Part shown: one piece after another, positions 50,231-63,162 of the stretch
How the letters are laid out: each line of letters opens with the position of its first letter
Numbering within the stretch: the first letter of the stretch is position 1
DNA from: Bursaphelenchus xylophilus
Lineage: Eukaryota > Nematoda > Chromadorea > Rhabditida > Aphelenchoididae
Reading direction: 5' to 3'
NCBI GenBank assembly: GCA_904066235.2
Contig: CAJFCV020000002.1
Coordinates: 8,556,001 to 8,620,000, forward strand
DNA: 64,000 bases
The notes under the pieces: model-generated
The model's database searches: none
Seen by the model: only the letters and a program-made list of their open reading frames with translations
What the model was told of the DNA's origin: nothing
Made by a program: the position numbers and the translations under genes

Positions 50231-50791
50231 ACATTGTTCTGCCAGTTTTTCGCATAAAAAATTTCAGCCCTTCTCCCAAAATAAATGAATCTATGGAATC
50301 CTCAACAACTTGGTGAATCTTAGACCTTCAAATTGTCTTTTCTTTGTCACAAGTTTTCTCTAGTTATTATTTTTTTTTCATTCCCAATATCCACCATTAA
50401 GAGCAGGTTTATTATTTCATAAGCCGACTTGGAATACCCGCCACAATCGCCGTTCGAATAGATACTGTAATTTGTCTTCGAAATTACAAAACCAGACGCT
50501 GCACGCAATTAAATACTGTTTCAAAGTAAAATGGAAATTTTCTAGACGTTTGGTGTGGCAAAAATTGTTCATAAGAAAAGATCCCGGATACAAAGTAAGC
50601 ACAAAAAATATTGTTTTTTTAACAATCTAAACATCCCGTTAGACGTATTCGAAGAGAAAAGTAATATGCATTCAAATAAAAACACATGCGATTACGATAG
50701 GACTACCGTATTTTACAACGTTATAACAACTAAACAATCAACAATAGACTAAGTATTAGGGGGAGACAAGTTTGGACCAAATTATGCAAAT

Positions 50792-53700
50792 TCATTTGTT
50801 TTCCTCGGTGGATTTTTGCCTGGGTAGTGCGGATTGGGCGGCAGCGGAGGAGGAGGCCGAGGAGGCGGCGCGGAAGAGGCGTTGGACCAGGCGAGACGGT
50901 GAAAGTTTTCGGGTTGGAACTGGTGGCCTAAAATAATATTTTGATGAATTTGTATGAAAATAAAGTCTTAGAAATCGAAAATGATTGCAAATTATGCTCC
51001 CGATATAATCAATGGCTCTTGCACGTCAATCCAAAATAAAAGAAAAAACTTCCCGCCCCTTTTTGGTGATTCGTTCAAAACGAAATGTCACTATCCGATA
51101 AAACGCATTTTCGTGTATTTTTTCTTCCTTTTCGAGAAAAAGCAATTATTTCGGGCGAAAAAAGTGCCGATAATTTCCCAACATTTCGTCTGTAATTTTC
51201 GAAACGGTTGAGGAAATGCGCTGGATTGACGTGCCTTGTATTTTATCATTAGCAACAACCACCATCAAACCACCCTTCCAACTCACCTTTTAATCGACTC
51301 TCTCTTTGGTCGAACCTCGCTCGTTTCTTTCTCAACCTTTTCCGTCTTGTCCACCTTTTTCGCCTCTTCAACTTGACTTGGTGGCTGAGTTGGCACACTA
51401 CTGGCTGTTGCCACAGTCGGTGGTATCGTTGCCACCGGAGCACTCGACTTTCTGAGCTCGGTGGGACGCGGTCGTTGGATCGGTTGTTCTTCCATACGCG
51501 GTCCGGAACTTGGCTTTTGTTCGATCAGAGTTGAGGGACGTCGAATGGTCGAGGGCTTTGGTGTGGGCGCTCCTTTCGGCGTTGAGACCGGCGCTTCGAT
51601 CGCCAGAGGATTTATAGTTGATGCTTGTGGGGCTGGCGAGGGAGTTGACGGCATGGATGGCTGAAATAATCCCTTGTGAAATCGATAATTAAAAGAAAGT
51701 CAAAAAATAATACAAAACTTACAACTGTGCTCAGCGGTTCCTGTGTGCGCGGCTTTATGACGGTCCTTGGGCCTTGTAAATGAGGAGGTAAGGGAACCGT
51801 TATGCTCCCATGCGGTTCTCGGATGTCAATGCTGCCTGTTGTGTGCTTCCTTCGCGAGCTTTCACCCGCCGACGGAACTGGATTGCTATTCGTATGAGGA
51901 TGGAGAAGTTGATGGCCGGAGCTTCGCCGATGTTGCGATTGAGGCTTCGGGAGGTTGGAGCTTGTACATGGCTCTTGATCGTCGACTCTCTTCTCATTTA
52001 AGAGGTGAGACATTGGCGCTGGACTCAGACTGAGAGCAACTCCGTCCTGGCTGGAGGCAGATCTCGGCATGAACGACTGTTTTTGAGTCGAGGCACCGGG
52101 AACAATCTCGCCATTTCCTCGTTTTCCACTGAGCCGTCTGAAAAGAAATATTATAGGATTATTTCAAATCATTCTCTCATCAAATCGCAAAAATCCCCTT
52201 GCCTGAACAACGCCGAAGTTTTCCTCGTCTTTTTCTCCAACGGCACTCTTCTTTGGGGCCTCCGCGGCTTCTTCCTCAGCAATTTGCCCACATTTCTCCG
52301 GGCTTCTCCTTCGCGAATACTCGTCGAATTCAACGGGACCACGTGCAGTGTGATTTCGGGCGCTCCGGACAGTAATCGATGCATTAGTTGAGGATGAGTC
52401 ATGTTGTGAACTGGCTGTGTATGTACATGGGTAATGAGATCATTTTCTTTTAGGCCCGCGTCATCCGCCGGACTGCCCTCCCGCACTGCTGCCACAATAT
52501 GTTCAATCGTGTAGTAATCGGAGTCGGCGCTCAGGTAGACTCGAACTGATCTGATGGTAAAGCCGAATCCTTTTACTCCTTTCCGGATTACGACCGGTCG
52601 GCCGACAATTTGACCAGTTTGGAGGGGTTGCGCGGAAGAGGCGACTTGTTTATCGCTGGTTGAGACGCCGGAAAAGCTGGCTCGATCTGTGAGAGTGGGT
52701 CGGTCGGTGGTGAAAGTTTTGTCGCTTCCCAGTAATCCCGACCTTAACTGAGGTAGCGGTGTTGCGTTTTCTGACTTGGCCGCAACTCTCGGAGAGTTCG
52801 GTTCGAAGCTGCTTAGACTGGACTGGCTCTGGCGATCTGGACTAGCATTTGGTGGAGCTGCGTGATAATAAATCGAGGTCTGACTAGCTGATTTTTCATG
52901 TGCGAGCGCGTGACTAGAGCCGGGAATGACTACTCGTAAGCTTTCCGTTCGTTTCGTAACTGGGGTTGCGGTTGTTGTTTTCGATCGCTCTCGCGGTTCG
53001 GGCTCTGCACTGAGAGTTGCCCGACGATGCTGGGATTGTGTCGTATTTGGCGCAGCGTTGTTTGGCTGCTCACATGACGATATAGCGAATCTGGGGAGGG
53101 GAGAAAAGTTGGTCGTTTGTCTTCTCGATGGTAAATGAGAATGGTCCCCAGCAAAGAAAGACGCGTCCATCGATGAGTCCGTCGAAGAGCACGTATTCAG
53201 AGGGCCTGTTCCAGTTGTCCCAGAACTACTCGTACTTAGATTCGCTTGTCTTGTCGCCGAGAATCGTTGACGAAGCAGAATAGCGCTCGGACTTGACGGA
53301 TCATCCCAGCGGGCGGAATTGGGCGTTTGCGCGGCCGTTGAAGAGGATGAATTGATCGTTCCAAGATCTCCGGAGTCTCTCTGCCCGGAATTACTCGAAT
53401 CCGCCGTTCTTTGAGACAATGTCTTTCCGACCGGTCGTTTTTCTTGCGTTATGTATTCCGCCTCTTCTTTCTCGGCTTTCTCATCCGTCCAAGGTTTTTT
53501 CGTAGCGCTCTCTTCCCTTGGTTCTTCTGTTGTTGCCTGAAGAGTGGGACTTGCAGCAGCATTAAGCTGCGCCAATTGGGCCATGCTGATATCAATCGCT
53601 GTGATCGAATGCCTTGGACTGGCCGTTGAGAAGCTCCAGAACATCGGGACACTTTCGTCATCTCCCGATTCTGCATCATGATTGTAACGATCGGTTCTTG

Positions 53701-56700
53701 AGTCAAAGTAACTGGTGTCCTCTTCATTCTCCAAATTTGGGACGAATTCAGCCTTCTGTCTCAACAAGCTGTTAAAGTCCAAGGCGTTGAAGAAGGGGTG
53801 GCTTGCAACATCCGGTGCACCTCCTAACGTCCCCAATCGGTCGACTGGATTCTTCTCCAACAGCATTTGAATCAAGTTCTCGGCATTCGGATCCAAGGCT
53901 TCCTCACCATCCGGATATTCCACTTCTTCATTGATGATGTTCGTAAACAATTCTTCCGGAGATCCACCAAGGAATGGAACGATTCCAACCAAGAATTCGT
54001 AGAGAATGATTCCCAGAGCCCACCAATCGACTGGCTTTCCATAACCCTGTCGCAGAATCACTTCCGGCGCAATGTATTCCGGAGTTCCGCAAAGTTGGTT
54101 GTCGCGGAATTGTTGCGTATCATCGAGGAAACCTTCCGACACCAGAGTAGTTCTGTTCATGAGTCCGATTTTGGATAACCCAAAATCTGTCAGTTTAATA
54201 TGGCCAATCGAGGTGATCAGAAGATTGTCCGGCTTGAGGTCTCGATGGACAATCCCACAAGAGTGCAAATACTCGATCGCAAGGACAGTCTCGGCCACAT
54301 AAAGCCTGGCAACCTCGATGGGAAGGACTCCAGCACTCTTCAACAGGCTGGCGCAATCTCCACCTTCCACGTACTCCATCAACATGCAGAGATGTTGTTT
54401 GGTTTCGAAGGAGCCGTAGAACGAAACAACAAATGGATTGTCGGTGAAAGTGAGGATATCCCGTTCAGCGTAAACTTGGTCCACTTGATTCCGCAAAAGC
54501 AGCGTTTGTTTTTTCATTTTCTTTAACGCAAATCTCTGCCGAGTTCGGTGATGACGAACCAGGTATACGGCTCCATAAGCTCCATTCGAAATCAGTCGAA
54601 TTGTCTCAAAATCCTCTTCCTTGGGAGCATTTGCCGTTAACGCTCTCAACTGGTCTTCCGTGATGGCTGTGGAGCCTTTTCTTGGAATCACTTCGCTTTG
54701 TTGTAGATCAGCGACTGCGGGTTCGATCGGATATGAGATTTCGGGCTCAGTTAGGTCGGGCGGAGAAGATCGATCGTTTATCAGATTTTTGTTGAGCCCG
54801 AGCTTGTCAATGATGTATTGTGGAAGATCTGGGACTCTTGCATTTCCGGCCCCGAGCTGATAGCGAAGAGCGCCTTCTGTTTCTTCCAGCAGCCTGCAAA
54901 AAGGTTGATAACTTATTTCTCAACCCAGAAAAAATATTTAAAAAAAATCCCAAGATTTTACCTGTAAAACTCATCAGGATCAAACTCCAAACTCTCCAAA
55001 AGCCTCGCCGTCCTCGAAACAATCATCAGGAGTTGTTTGCAAATACTGGCCAGGAATTTAAAACTTTCGGCACTCGTTTTTTGCTGAGCTTCCGCTAAAC
55101 TTTCCTCCAAACGAATCGACATTTGACAAAAATAACTGGAAGTAAGTTGATCATCCCTTGATTTCTGTAGACAGTCCGCAGCTATCTCACAAATTTGATG
55201 ATGAATGAATCTGGTGGCGCCTTCTGCCAGCACTCTCAACAGCGTTGGATTCGTAAGTGGCGCGTCACATTGGGCCATGGTTGACCTTCTGGATGTGGAA
55301 TTCGTCGTATTGGTTGTCTGACTGTCATTCGGTCCAAGACAAATCGATCCAACATTACTGGCCAAGGATCCGAATTGACTTGACTGTTGAGCCAATCCGG
55401 GGAAAGCTTGAAAACTGGGTTGCGGGTTTTGCTGACTCAGAGTCCCTGGGAAGTAATACGCACTACTACTGTTCCCGTACGGCGTCGTACACTGGAGATT
55501 TTGACTACTGTGACCGGACGCCGAGCGGAACACGACCTTCCCGTCTTGTGCTGCAGTTGCATCAACCATCGCCAGCGGACTTATTGGTCTCGGGATGGGC
55601 GAAGATGGCCGACACGGACTGCTTGGCCGATGATAAGATGGCTGACGCGCTAAAGAGGCGCGTTGTTGGGTTCCAACGGGGTCCGTAAGGTGTAGCGGGC
55701 TGGCCGGACGGTCCAGAGAGATCGGAGATGTGAACCCACTCAAGGGCGCGTTAAATTGTAAAAAGTTTTGAAGCCGGGACTCCATTTGAGTTTTTGCCTT
55801 GGGGAATCGTTCTTTGTAGACTTGAGACATGGCATTCGGATTGGGATCAAATCCACCTGACTCTGACCCAAAACGGACTGGACTTGAGAGGGATCGGGAT
55901 CGAGGCCGCATTCCAGCCAAAAGGGAAGACTCCTCCATTGATGGGTAAGAATCATTACTGTCATACCGATGTTGTAATTTGATATCTCCCAGCAATTGCG
56001 GGAGTTGCTCTTGTGATGAATATTCGCTCTGAAAAACAAAAATTAATTTTAAAATGCAAAAAATGCATACTAATACCTCCAAAAAATATTTTTTTTTTTG
56101 TAGAATTGATTGCTTTTAGATATTAATGACAAAAGAACTTACAGATAATGCCGAAACACTCCCAGGCGTCCCATATCCACTTGAACTGGGCAGCGAAGCC
56201 AACGACCAGCGTCGATTATCACCATGATGTAAGAGATAAGGTGCTGCCAAACTGGATCCACTCCTTGGTTTCCCAACTCCTCCATGATTCCCACTGCCGT
56301 CTCCGGAGCTGACCGGTGCCAATGGTCGACGTCTCCTTCTTATTGATGGGAGTTTCGGAAGTCCTATAGTTGAAGACGGGTTCGAAGTCGACTGGAATCC
56401 AGAAGTTGGCTCTTCGGAGAGTGAGGTCTCTACATTGTGAGCAGAGAGAATAGAGGCACGATGAGATCGGTTGTGATCCAAGAATACAGAAGCTTTCTGC
56501 AAACGAAAATTTTGTTATTAAAGAATTTGAAATCTAGCGAATTAAGGCTTCACAACCTTGCTCGTTCAAGTGCCCATTTGTCTTCAAATAAACTCATCTA
56601 AACTTCGACAAAAAAATAAGGATACTTACGCGAAACCGTACAGCCGACGCCGGACTCGAGTGCAGTGCCGACGTCCGTCCGCCGGAGACGGATCGTCTAC

Positions 56701-59700
56701 CCGAATTCTGTGTGTAAGTGTAAAGTTGTGGGTCGGAATGACCCAGCTGGTTGCGGATTCGGTGCATGTTCGAGCCGGAGTGGCCAAAACCGCCAGCCGA
56801 TGGGGCCGAAGGGCCAAAATCGAACTGGTTGGGCGGGTGTAGGAAGTCTGCAATTAAAATGAGTTTTAGATATATCAAGTCATTGTGATATGTTGACGTA
56901 TTACTTTGTACTACAATATCTTGGCCTGGTAATTATTAAAAGGGAACGCAATTGAAAGAGAGGCAGACAGTAAACAATGGGACTTCGAAATGCCAATTTA
57001 TCTATTTTGTTTTTGAGTGGCATATCCATGGAAAAGCAGAATCGCTAGGGAAAAACAATATCCACATTAATAATTCGTGGCTTCAAAAACTCGTCATTCT
57101 TCCTACAATAGCTATTCTTGGCAAATGAGCGGAGTGCAAAGATGCTACAACTCTTGCAAGATTAAATGAACTTATTGGAAATACTGAAGTAGAAAAATCC
57201 CCTCGGTTTTATATTGCTCTAGGTTATATGGAACGGAGAAGTGAAAAACGACTGAATACCGAATACTCAACCCAAATTCGACGCATCCGAGCCCCCCGAC
57301 TTCGTGAATAAGACCCGAATTTTCCGATACACTCACGAAAATTATTATGGGTTGAAAACGTTTGACACTTCGCAACTACTCCAATAATGGAGTTTGCATT
57401 TCGCCCAAGACTTTTTGAGTTAATCGAGCGAGAAAAACGGAATGGCTTACAGAAAAAAAGAGGGCCAAATGTATGAATTTGCCGGGATAACTGGAGAAAT
57501 GAAGGATGGCGAGAGGAGGCAATTGATTTTTGGGAAGGTGTGTAAGTATAATTGGTTTGATTGACAAGATGAAGTGGGAAGTTGAAAAATAATATAAAAT
57601 GTTGCTTGAGAGATCAGAAAAGGTTTAGGGAGAGGAGAAATTACTAAGAGGGACATGCCAAAAATAGGTGAAGAGGGACCAAATCGGGAAAACTAGTAAG
57701 CAGAGAAACAATGATTTTTGAAGTCTTTAATAGAATAAAAATGCCAGAGGCTTTGAAGACTTTAGATCCAAAAAGCATGTTTTGATACGGATAAAATAAA
57801 AGCAAGATTTCTGCGGGTTTAAAACTTGGGATTTCCGGATTTCATGAGGACATTTTTCCCTTCCCCCGCATCCCCAGAGGGTCTTTCGTCTTCCTTCCTT
57901 GGCCTTATTTAAATTCGCATTGATTCGGGATTCTCGGGACCGGAATTAGATTGCCCCGGGGGCATAGACCATTCGTAAAAACAAGAAAAAATTGGGGTCA
58001 TCTGGTCGTTGAGGTTTTGATATCTTTCCAAATTTTCAAGTCAAAGGGTTGTGGTAACAAAGCTGACCAATAGACAAAATGAAACTTACTGAGCTAGTTA
58101 TTATAGAGAGCAAATTTTACAATTCAAAACGAGAGAATTTTGTGCAGTCATATCCCTTTTGTTCCATGGGAATCTTCTTTGAATATCCATGAAAAATCGC
58201 TGCGTGCGCGGGGATCCGAGAAGAGTACCGGAGGAAAAAAATATAATGTGTCAAAAACCCTCGATTATTACAAGAATTCCCTCAAAATTTCTCGTTTCTC
58301 CATTGGAGAAGTGAAGAGTTTTATGGCGTTTGGGAACACGTGGTCGCCCCCAAAAAACCTCTTTTGTTTTCGCGTTTTCGCCAAGGTGAAATGAGTGAAG
58401 TTTGGGTGGTTTATAAAGGAAAGCCAGAAAGCGGCGTTTATTTGAGCAGAAATAAAATGGGCAAATCCTCGCTAGGCCGCAAAATTTGAATGGTAAAATA
58501 TTCGTCATCAAATCAAGTTTAATTTTCAAGACACCTCCAAAATTTTAAACTAAATATTGTTGAGAATTCTTACAATTAGTGAAAACACCCGTCATGAGTA
58601 GTAATACCATTGTAATGACTCAGTAAACATACTATCCTTCTCCCTATCAAATCATATGCTTTTCCTGTTTTCGGGTTGTTTTGCAAAAATACATTGTTAT
58701 TGTTATCACAACGGCTAAATTTAACGCCGATGAGCATTCTTATCAGGTCTTCAAACAAAGGGAGAAATCGAAACACGGGTTGACAACAAGCCAACAGGAA
58801 GATTATACTTGTGAAAGAAACATGGCGACGGTAAAGTATTTGGCTTTGAAAGTTGAAATATGGAAATGTAATGGTTTGAGGTTTATGGTGTTTGGAATAA
58901 ATTAAAATCTTTGAAAACATTTTGAGGAAGTCTAGTTTGCATTTTGTCTTATGAACGGCCGAAATTTTTGGATACAAAAAATTTGATGACATCTAAATTT
59001 TTTTGTGATTTTGATGTTGAGAAATTGGCATTGTGTGGAAGATACAAACTATCAAAAATTCCCACGGAAAATTTGCAAAGATAGAGCCAAAAAACTTTTT
59101 TTCTCTCGTCTCTCCTAATTTCCCGGAGTCCCTCGTCCAGATCTATGATTAGCTATGCTTACCGAAGACCTAAGCTTTGAGGAAAGGATTTCTGGTCATG
59201 TAAAGTACATATGCTATAGATATAAACAAAATCTGCCTGTTGCCCTTTAAGCCTTGCCTCTTTTATTAATAGAAAATGCCAAAACCAAACTCACTCCCAC
59301 TCTGTTGAGAGCCACGGAACGCTACCGCATACGAGGACGGTCGGCGATTGTTGCGACGGCTTCGAACGTCCGTAGCGGTGGAAACCGCCAACAAATGCTT
59401 GGCGTTCATCGAGTCCGACTGCGCTTCGGAGCTGGAACGCTGAAGTGGGAACGGCTGAGGGTTCAAATTCTTGCGTTTCAAGCCAAGGGCTTGGGGTTCC
59501 GATGGGGAGAAGGGTGCCTGAAATTCCGTAATATGACAAATTAATTAGTTATTCAGTATCAGCAAGATTTTCGAAAATTGGATTTTTAATTTTTAAATTA
59601 AAAATCCGAGTTTTAAAAAACTAGGGTTTAGGCCGTTCAAAATTTCCAAGTTTTAAGATCTTTTGAGTTAAAAACCCCTACCTTGCCGTAGCCATGCCTC

Positions 59701-59827
59701 AGCTTGTGCTCGTCGATACTTGTCTGCTTTTGCGGCTGCACTGACGGCGAGGATCCACTGCCACAAACCGAACGTTGAGCCCGCAAAGAGCGCTGACGGC
59801 CGAAGAATCCGCAGGTACTTCCGGAAT
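50792..59827 (-). CDS. kin-4: MAST-family serine/threonine kinase, first exon not identified
   Basis: Microtubule-associated Ser/Thr kinases of the AGC group carry an N-terminal DUF1908 region, a kinase domain and a PDZ domain, all present here. Nine minus-strand exons: 59827-59682, 59517-59295, 56847-56630, 56496-56143, 56028-54962, 54893-52203, 52137-51723, 51660-51287, 50927-50792, giving at least 1873 residues. The DUF1908 region includes WSLASLPSSSGYGT. The kinase has P-loop SNGAYGAV, lysine ALKK, HRDLKPDN, TDFGLS and GTPEYIAPE, all intact. The PDZ has KGFGFTIRSVRVYL. The C-terminal third is Ser/Pro-rich and ends KSTEENK. Intron 52138-52202 is a GC-AG intron (CAG|GCAAGG); if it is not spliced, the frame stops at 52169. 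Intron 56848-59294 is 2.4 kb. The 5' edge at 59827 is an acceptor in phase 1, so at least one exon is missing. The symbol is by family, from C. elegans. Confidence 0.92.
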
Positions 59828-61719
59828 CTAAAACGACATAAAGAAAGTCCTCTTTTAATAAGCTTTAGGTTGAGAATTGTGGCTAAAGAAAAGTCCCTAA
59901 GGGTTGATGATTAAAGAACTTATAAAACTCGTGTGTTGTCCTAAGAAAACGTTTTGAATTAAGGGCAAAAAAGAGTGGAAATCGTTCAAAAATTCTAATA
60001 AAAGTTTTCTTGGAACAAAAACAACTAGAGATATAAAAAAACACATAAACGAACTCGGAACGACAATTGTTTATTCGGCCCCGCTGGCCGTGGGGCTGAT
60101 GGACATAAATTATTAAATCTTTAGACCATTCCGTTCCCATCTATCCCGGCATTTGCTAAGTAATATCTTAACTATGCATCTTAACAACCGCAAAAATATT
60201 GCAGGGCTTCTTGGTAGACAAACAAGCCAATAACCTATTATGAAGACATTTTTTATTAAAATAGTACAACAAAATGGACTAATAAGTACTGACAAGTCTC
60301 GGGCCAATGTTTTCGAGAACCGCGGAATATAAATATCTCAGTTATTACCGCCCGTCCCGGGTAAATGCGGCACCCACTCAGGGGGTGCACAAATTGGGGT
60401 GCGTACGTTCCCCTCCCTTCCAATGAACACCAAAAATAACACGTATTCGAAGGCCGGGACCGCGCCAGCAACGAGTTATGGGAAGAGAATTTAATTGAAT
60501 ACGAAAAGCGAAAGGATAAGATTATCCGTTTTTATATGTATGTTTGTTGCGTTAAGACGAGGGTTTTGTATGTGTCAAAACGTAATCTTAGAGGGCAAGT
60601 ATGACAACCGTGGCATGTGGATTTTGCGTAGGATCAAGAATAGAAAAAGATTAAAAGTTTTTAAGGCTATGAAAAAATTTTGGACGGCATTTTTTCGCAG
60701 ACACTGAAGAAATCTTGGTTTGAAGTTAACCTGGAAATTCTCAAAGCGTAGAATACAGAATTTTTGCAAATTTGGCGGAAACGCTACTTGTTGGGCAAAA
60801 ATAAATTCCTGAAAATTGTAGCTGTACTTTGCAGGGACAACCGAGATAAACAATATTTAGCAAGACCATTGTAAGCAATGAGAGAGGGTCAGAGAAAATC
60901 TTCCTGAAACGTAAATTTCTAAGCTTGAAAAATTTTGTTTGGCTGCAACATTGCCCATTGAGAACTACCATCATCTTGAAAATCAAAAATCGCTCATAAA
61001 TTATGGATTTTCCGCCGTTTTTTTTTTGATTTTCAAGTTTCTATGGTTTCTGTGAAGCGCAAATTAAAAGCGTTGCCTAAGGGTTAGAGGGGCAAAAATA
61101 AATCTATGTCAAGTCTCATCAAAACCTATGTGTTTAATTTAGCAATATGTACGTGCCTTGCCAAAAACAACACCATCGAATAAATGAGAAACAGCCCAAA
61201 CTTCACGTTCATTGTCTCTCTGAAATTCGAAATGCAGCTTCTTCTGATGCTCGCCTAACAATGGGCAAGGACTTCCCGCCGCAAGCACCAATTATTTTGC
61301 GCCCGGCATTGGCAATAAGTCCCGGCCTCCGAAATTACTAGCGGACAAGAAACGGCCCGTAAATAGCTATAGGAGAGTTGTTTTTTCCCCCCAATTCAAT
61401 GGCAATATTTCAGCTGTAAATTTTCAGGAAGACAACGTCGTTTATGAGTTTTCAAGGAAGGAAAGGAGTTTTGGAAAATAAAAATAAAACCCAAAAATAA
61501 TGATTTTTTCGGCTCTGAAATTTTGATTGGTTGGAAAAAGCAAGTGTTAAAAATCTAATGCAAATTTCAGTGACTAATTTTTTAAGAGGTTATCGATATT
61601 TTCAGCCTGCATTTATTTTTTCGTTTTTGTGTACTCGTTGAATACCTCAGCTGCACTTGCAAAGCATAAGCTAAAACTCATAGAAATCAAAACTAGCCTA
61701 ATGAGAACGTATCGGCTAA
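59828..61719. other. Upstream of the MAST gene, no confident gene
   Basis: Short open frames only. It should hold the missing 5' exon or exons and promoter of the MAST kinase, but no start exon with the needed phase could be chosen with confidence. Confidence 0.4.
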
Positions 61720-62165
61720 ACAGGGGAATTACCCCAAGTGTGACTCTCAGATTTTGATGAAACTTGAGACAAATTTAGAATAATTTTTGCTAAAATATAT
61801 GCGAGAATCGTAGCTCGCGCTCTGCAGAAACAACCGAGATTTTTAGATCGAAAGTCGGCGAAAATTTGACAATTTTTACCGAACTTCGACACAAAAAGTT
61901 TCATGCTTATTTCTACCGTAAAGGGTAACGTTTCCACAAAAAATCAATTTTTTTCCGCCGAAACTAGCGCAGTTATGGCCAAAAAAAGTGTTTTTCTCTT
62001 TGACCGCTCTCCACGTTTTGTGTGCTCTCTCGGCGGCAAAAATCGTTCAATATCTACCCGCAAAGCGCGAGCTAAAACTTTCAGGAATTGATATTTAGTC
62101 TATTCCAGACGTGCGTGCAAAATTTAAAAAAAATCTGAACGTCGCACTTGGGGTACATCCCTTGT
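61720..62165. mobile_element. TIR element, family P, copy 6
   Basis: The left end is ACAGGGGAATTACCCCAAGTG and the right end is CACTTGGGGTACATCCCTTGT. Interior as in other copies. Confidence 0.9.
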
Positions 62166-62711
62166 CAGTTCCAGAAAATGGTGGCAAGGAAGTGCTATCA
62201 AAACAACCGCATTCTTTTCGAAACCTCATCTAACTCGATTGTTAAAAATCGCGAATTCCGCCCAATTTCGAATGGATGACTTTCCGCCCTTTTTAACGAA
62301 TTCCGGGCGCCATTTGAATGGGAGAAAAGTCGGACCCGAAATTAGGCTCGGTTGTTTCTTGCCAACAAATTATCCGATTTCTAAAAATGGCCACAACCCG
62401 GTTGGATTCGAAATCCCTCGAATTTTCAACTCAACAAAATGCTTTGAGGCAAATTCAGTGGGTTGAAATGTCAAGGAAATGAGGGGGAGACAATAACTCC
62501 GAAATGAGATCTCATTAGTGGCCAGTGTTCGGGGCCAAATTTGAAAGTAATCCCCTAACCGACCATATTTATAAATTAACATTTTCGACGAGCATCCTGG
62601 GGGAATGCAGAATTCAAATTTTGTGTGTTTGCAAGTGGTCAAAGGGGAATATTTCTGCATAAAAAATTGAAAATGTTCAGGTCCGGAAAATTATGGAAAA
62701 TTTTTTAGCTA
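62166..62711. other. Spacer between two family P elements
   Basis: About 550 bp, no supported exon or other recognised feature. Confidence 0.4.
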
Positions 62712-63162
62712 ACAAGTGAAGTACTCCAAGTGCGACGCTCAGATTTTCTTTAAATTTTGCATTCACTTCAGGCATAGACTAGATATCAATTCCTGAAAGT
62801 TTTAGCTCGTGCTTTGCAAGCGCCGCCGAGAAAATCTACGATCTTTGTCGCCGAGAGAGCACACTAAGCGTGCAGAGCGGTCAGAGAGAAAAGCGCTTTT
62901 TGCCATAACTTTGCTAGTTTCGCGCGGAAAAAATTAATTTTTTTTTGAAATATTACCCTCTATGGTAGAAATAGGCATGAAACTTTTCGTGCCGAAATTT
63001 GACAAAAAAGTCTCAAATTTTCGCCGACTTTCTATCCAAAAATCTCGGCTGTTTCTGCAAAGCGCGAGCTAGGATTCTCGCATATATTTTAGATAAAATT
63101 ATTCTAAATTTGAAGCAAGTTTCATCAAAATCTAAGCGTCGCACTTGGGGTACTTCCCCTGT
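62712..63162. mobile_element. TIR element, family P, copy 7 (opposite orientation)
   Basis: Starts ACAAGTGAAGTACTCCAAGTG and ends CACTTGGGGTACTTCCCCTGT. The interior is inverted relative to copy 6: the GATGAAACTTG segment is now at the right. Copies 6 and 7 therefore face each other across about 550 bp. Confidence 0.9.

Larger units (their letters stand above)
44886..50791. other. Six-kilobase gene-poor stretch
   Basis: AT-rich with short open frames on both strands and no domain or exon chain that I can support. It contains a palindromic MITE (47372-47524), one full family P element and a decayed relative. Confidence 0.5.
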
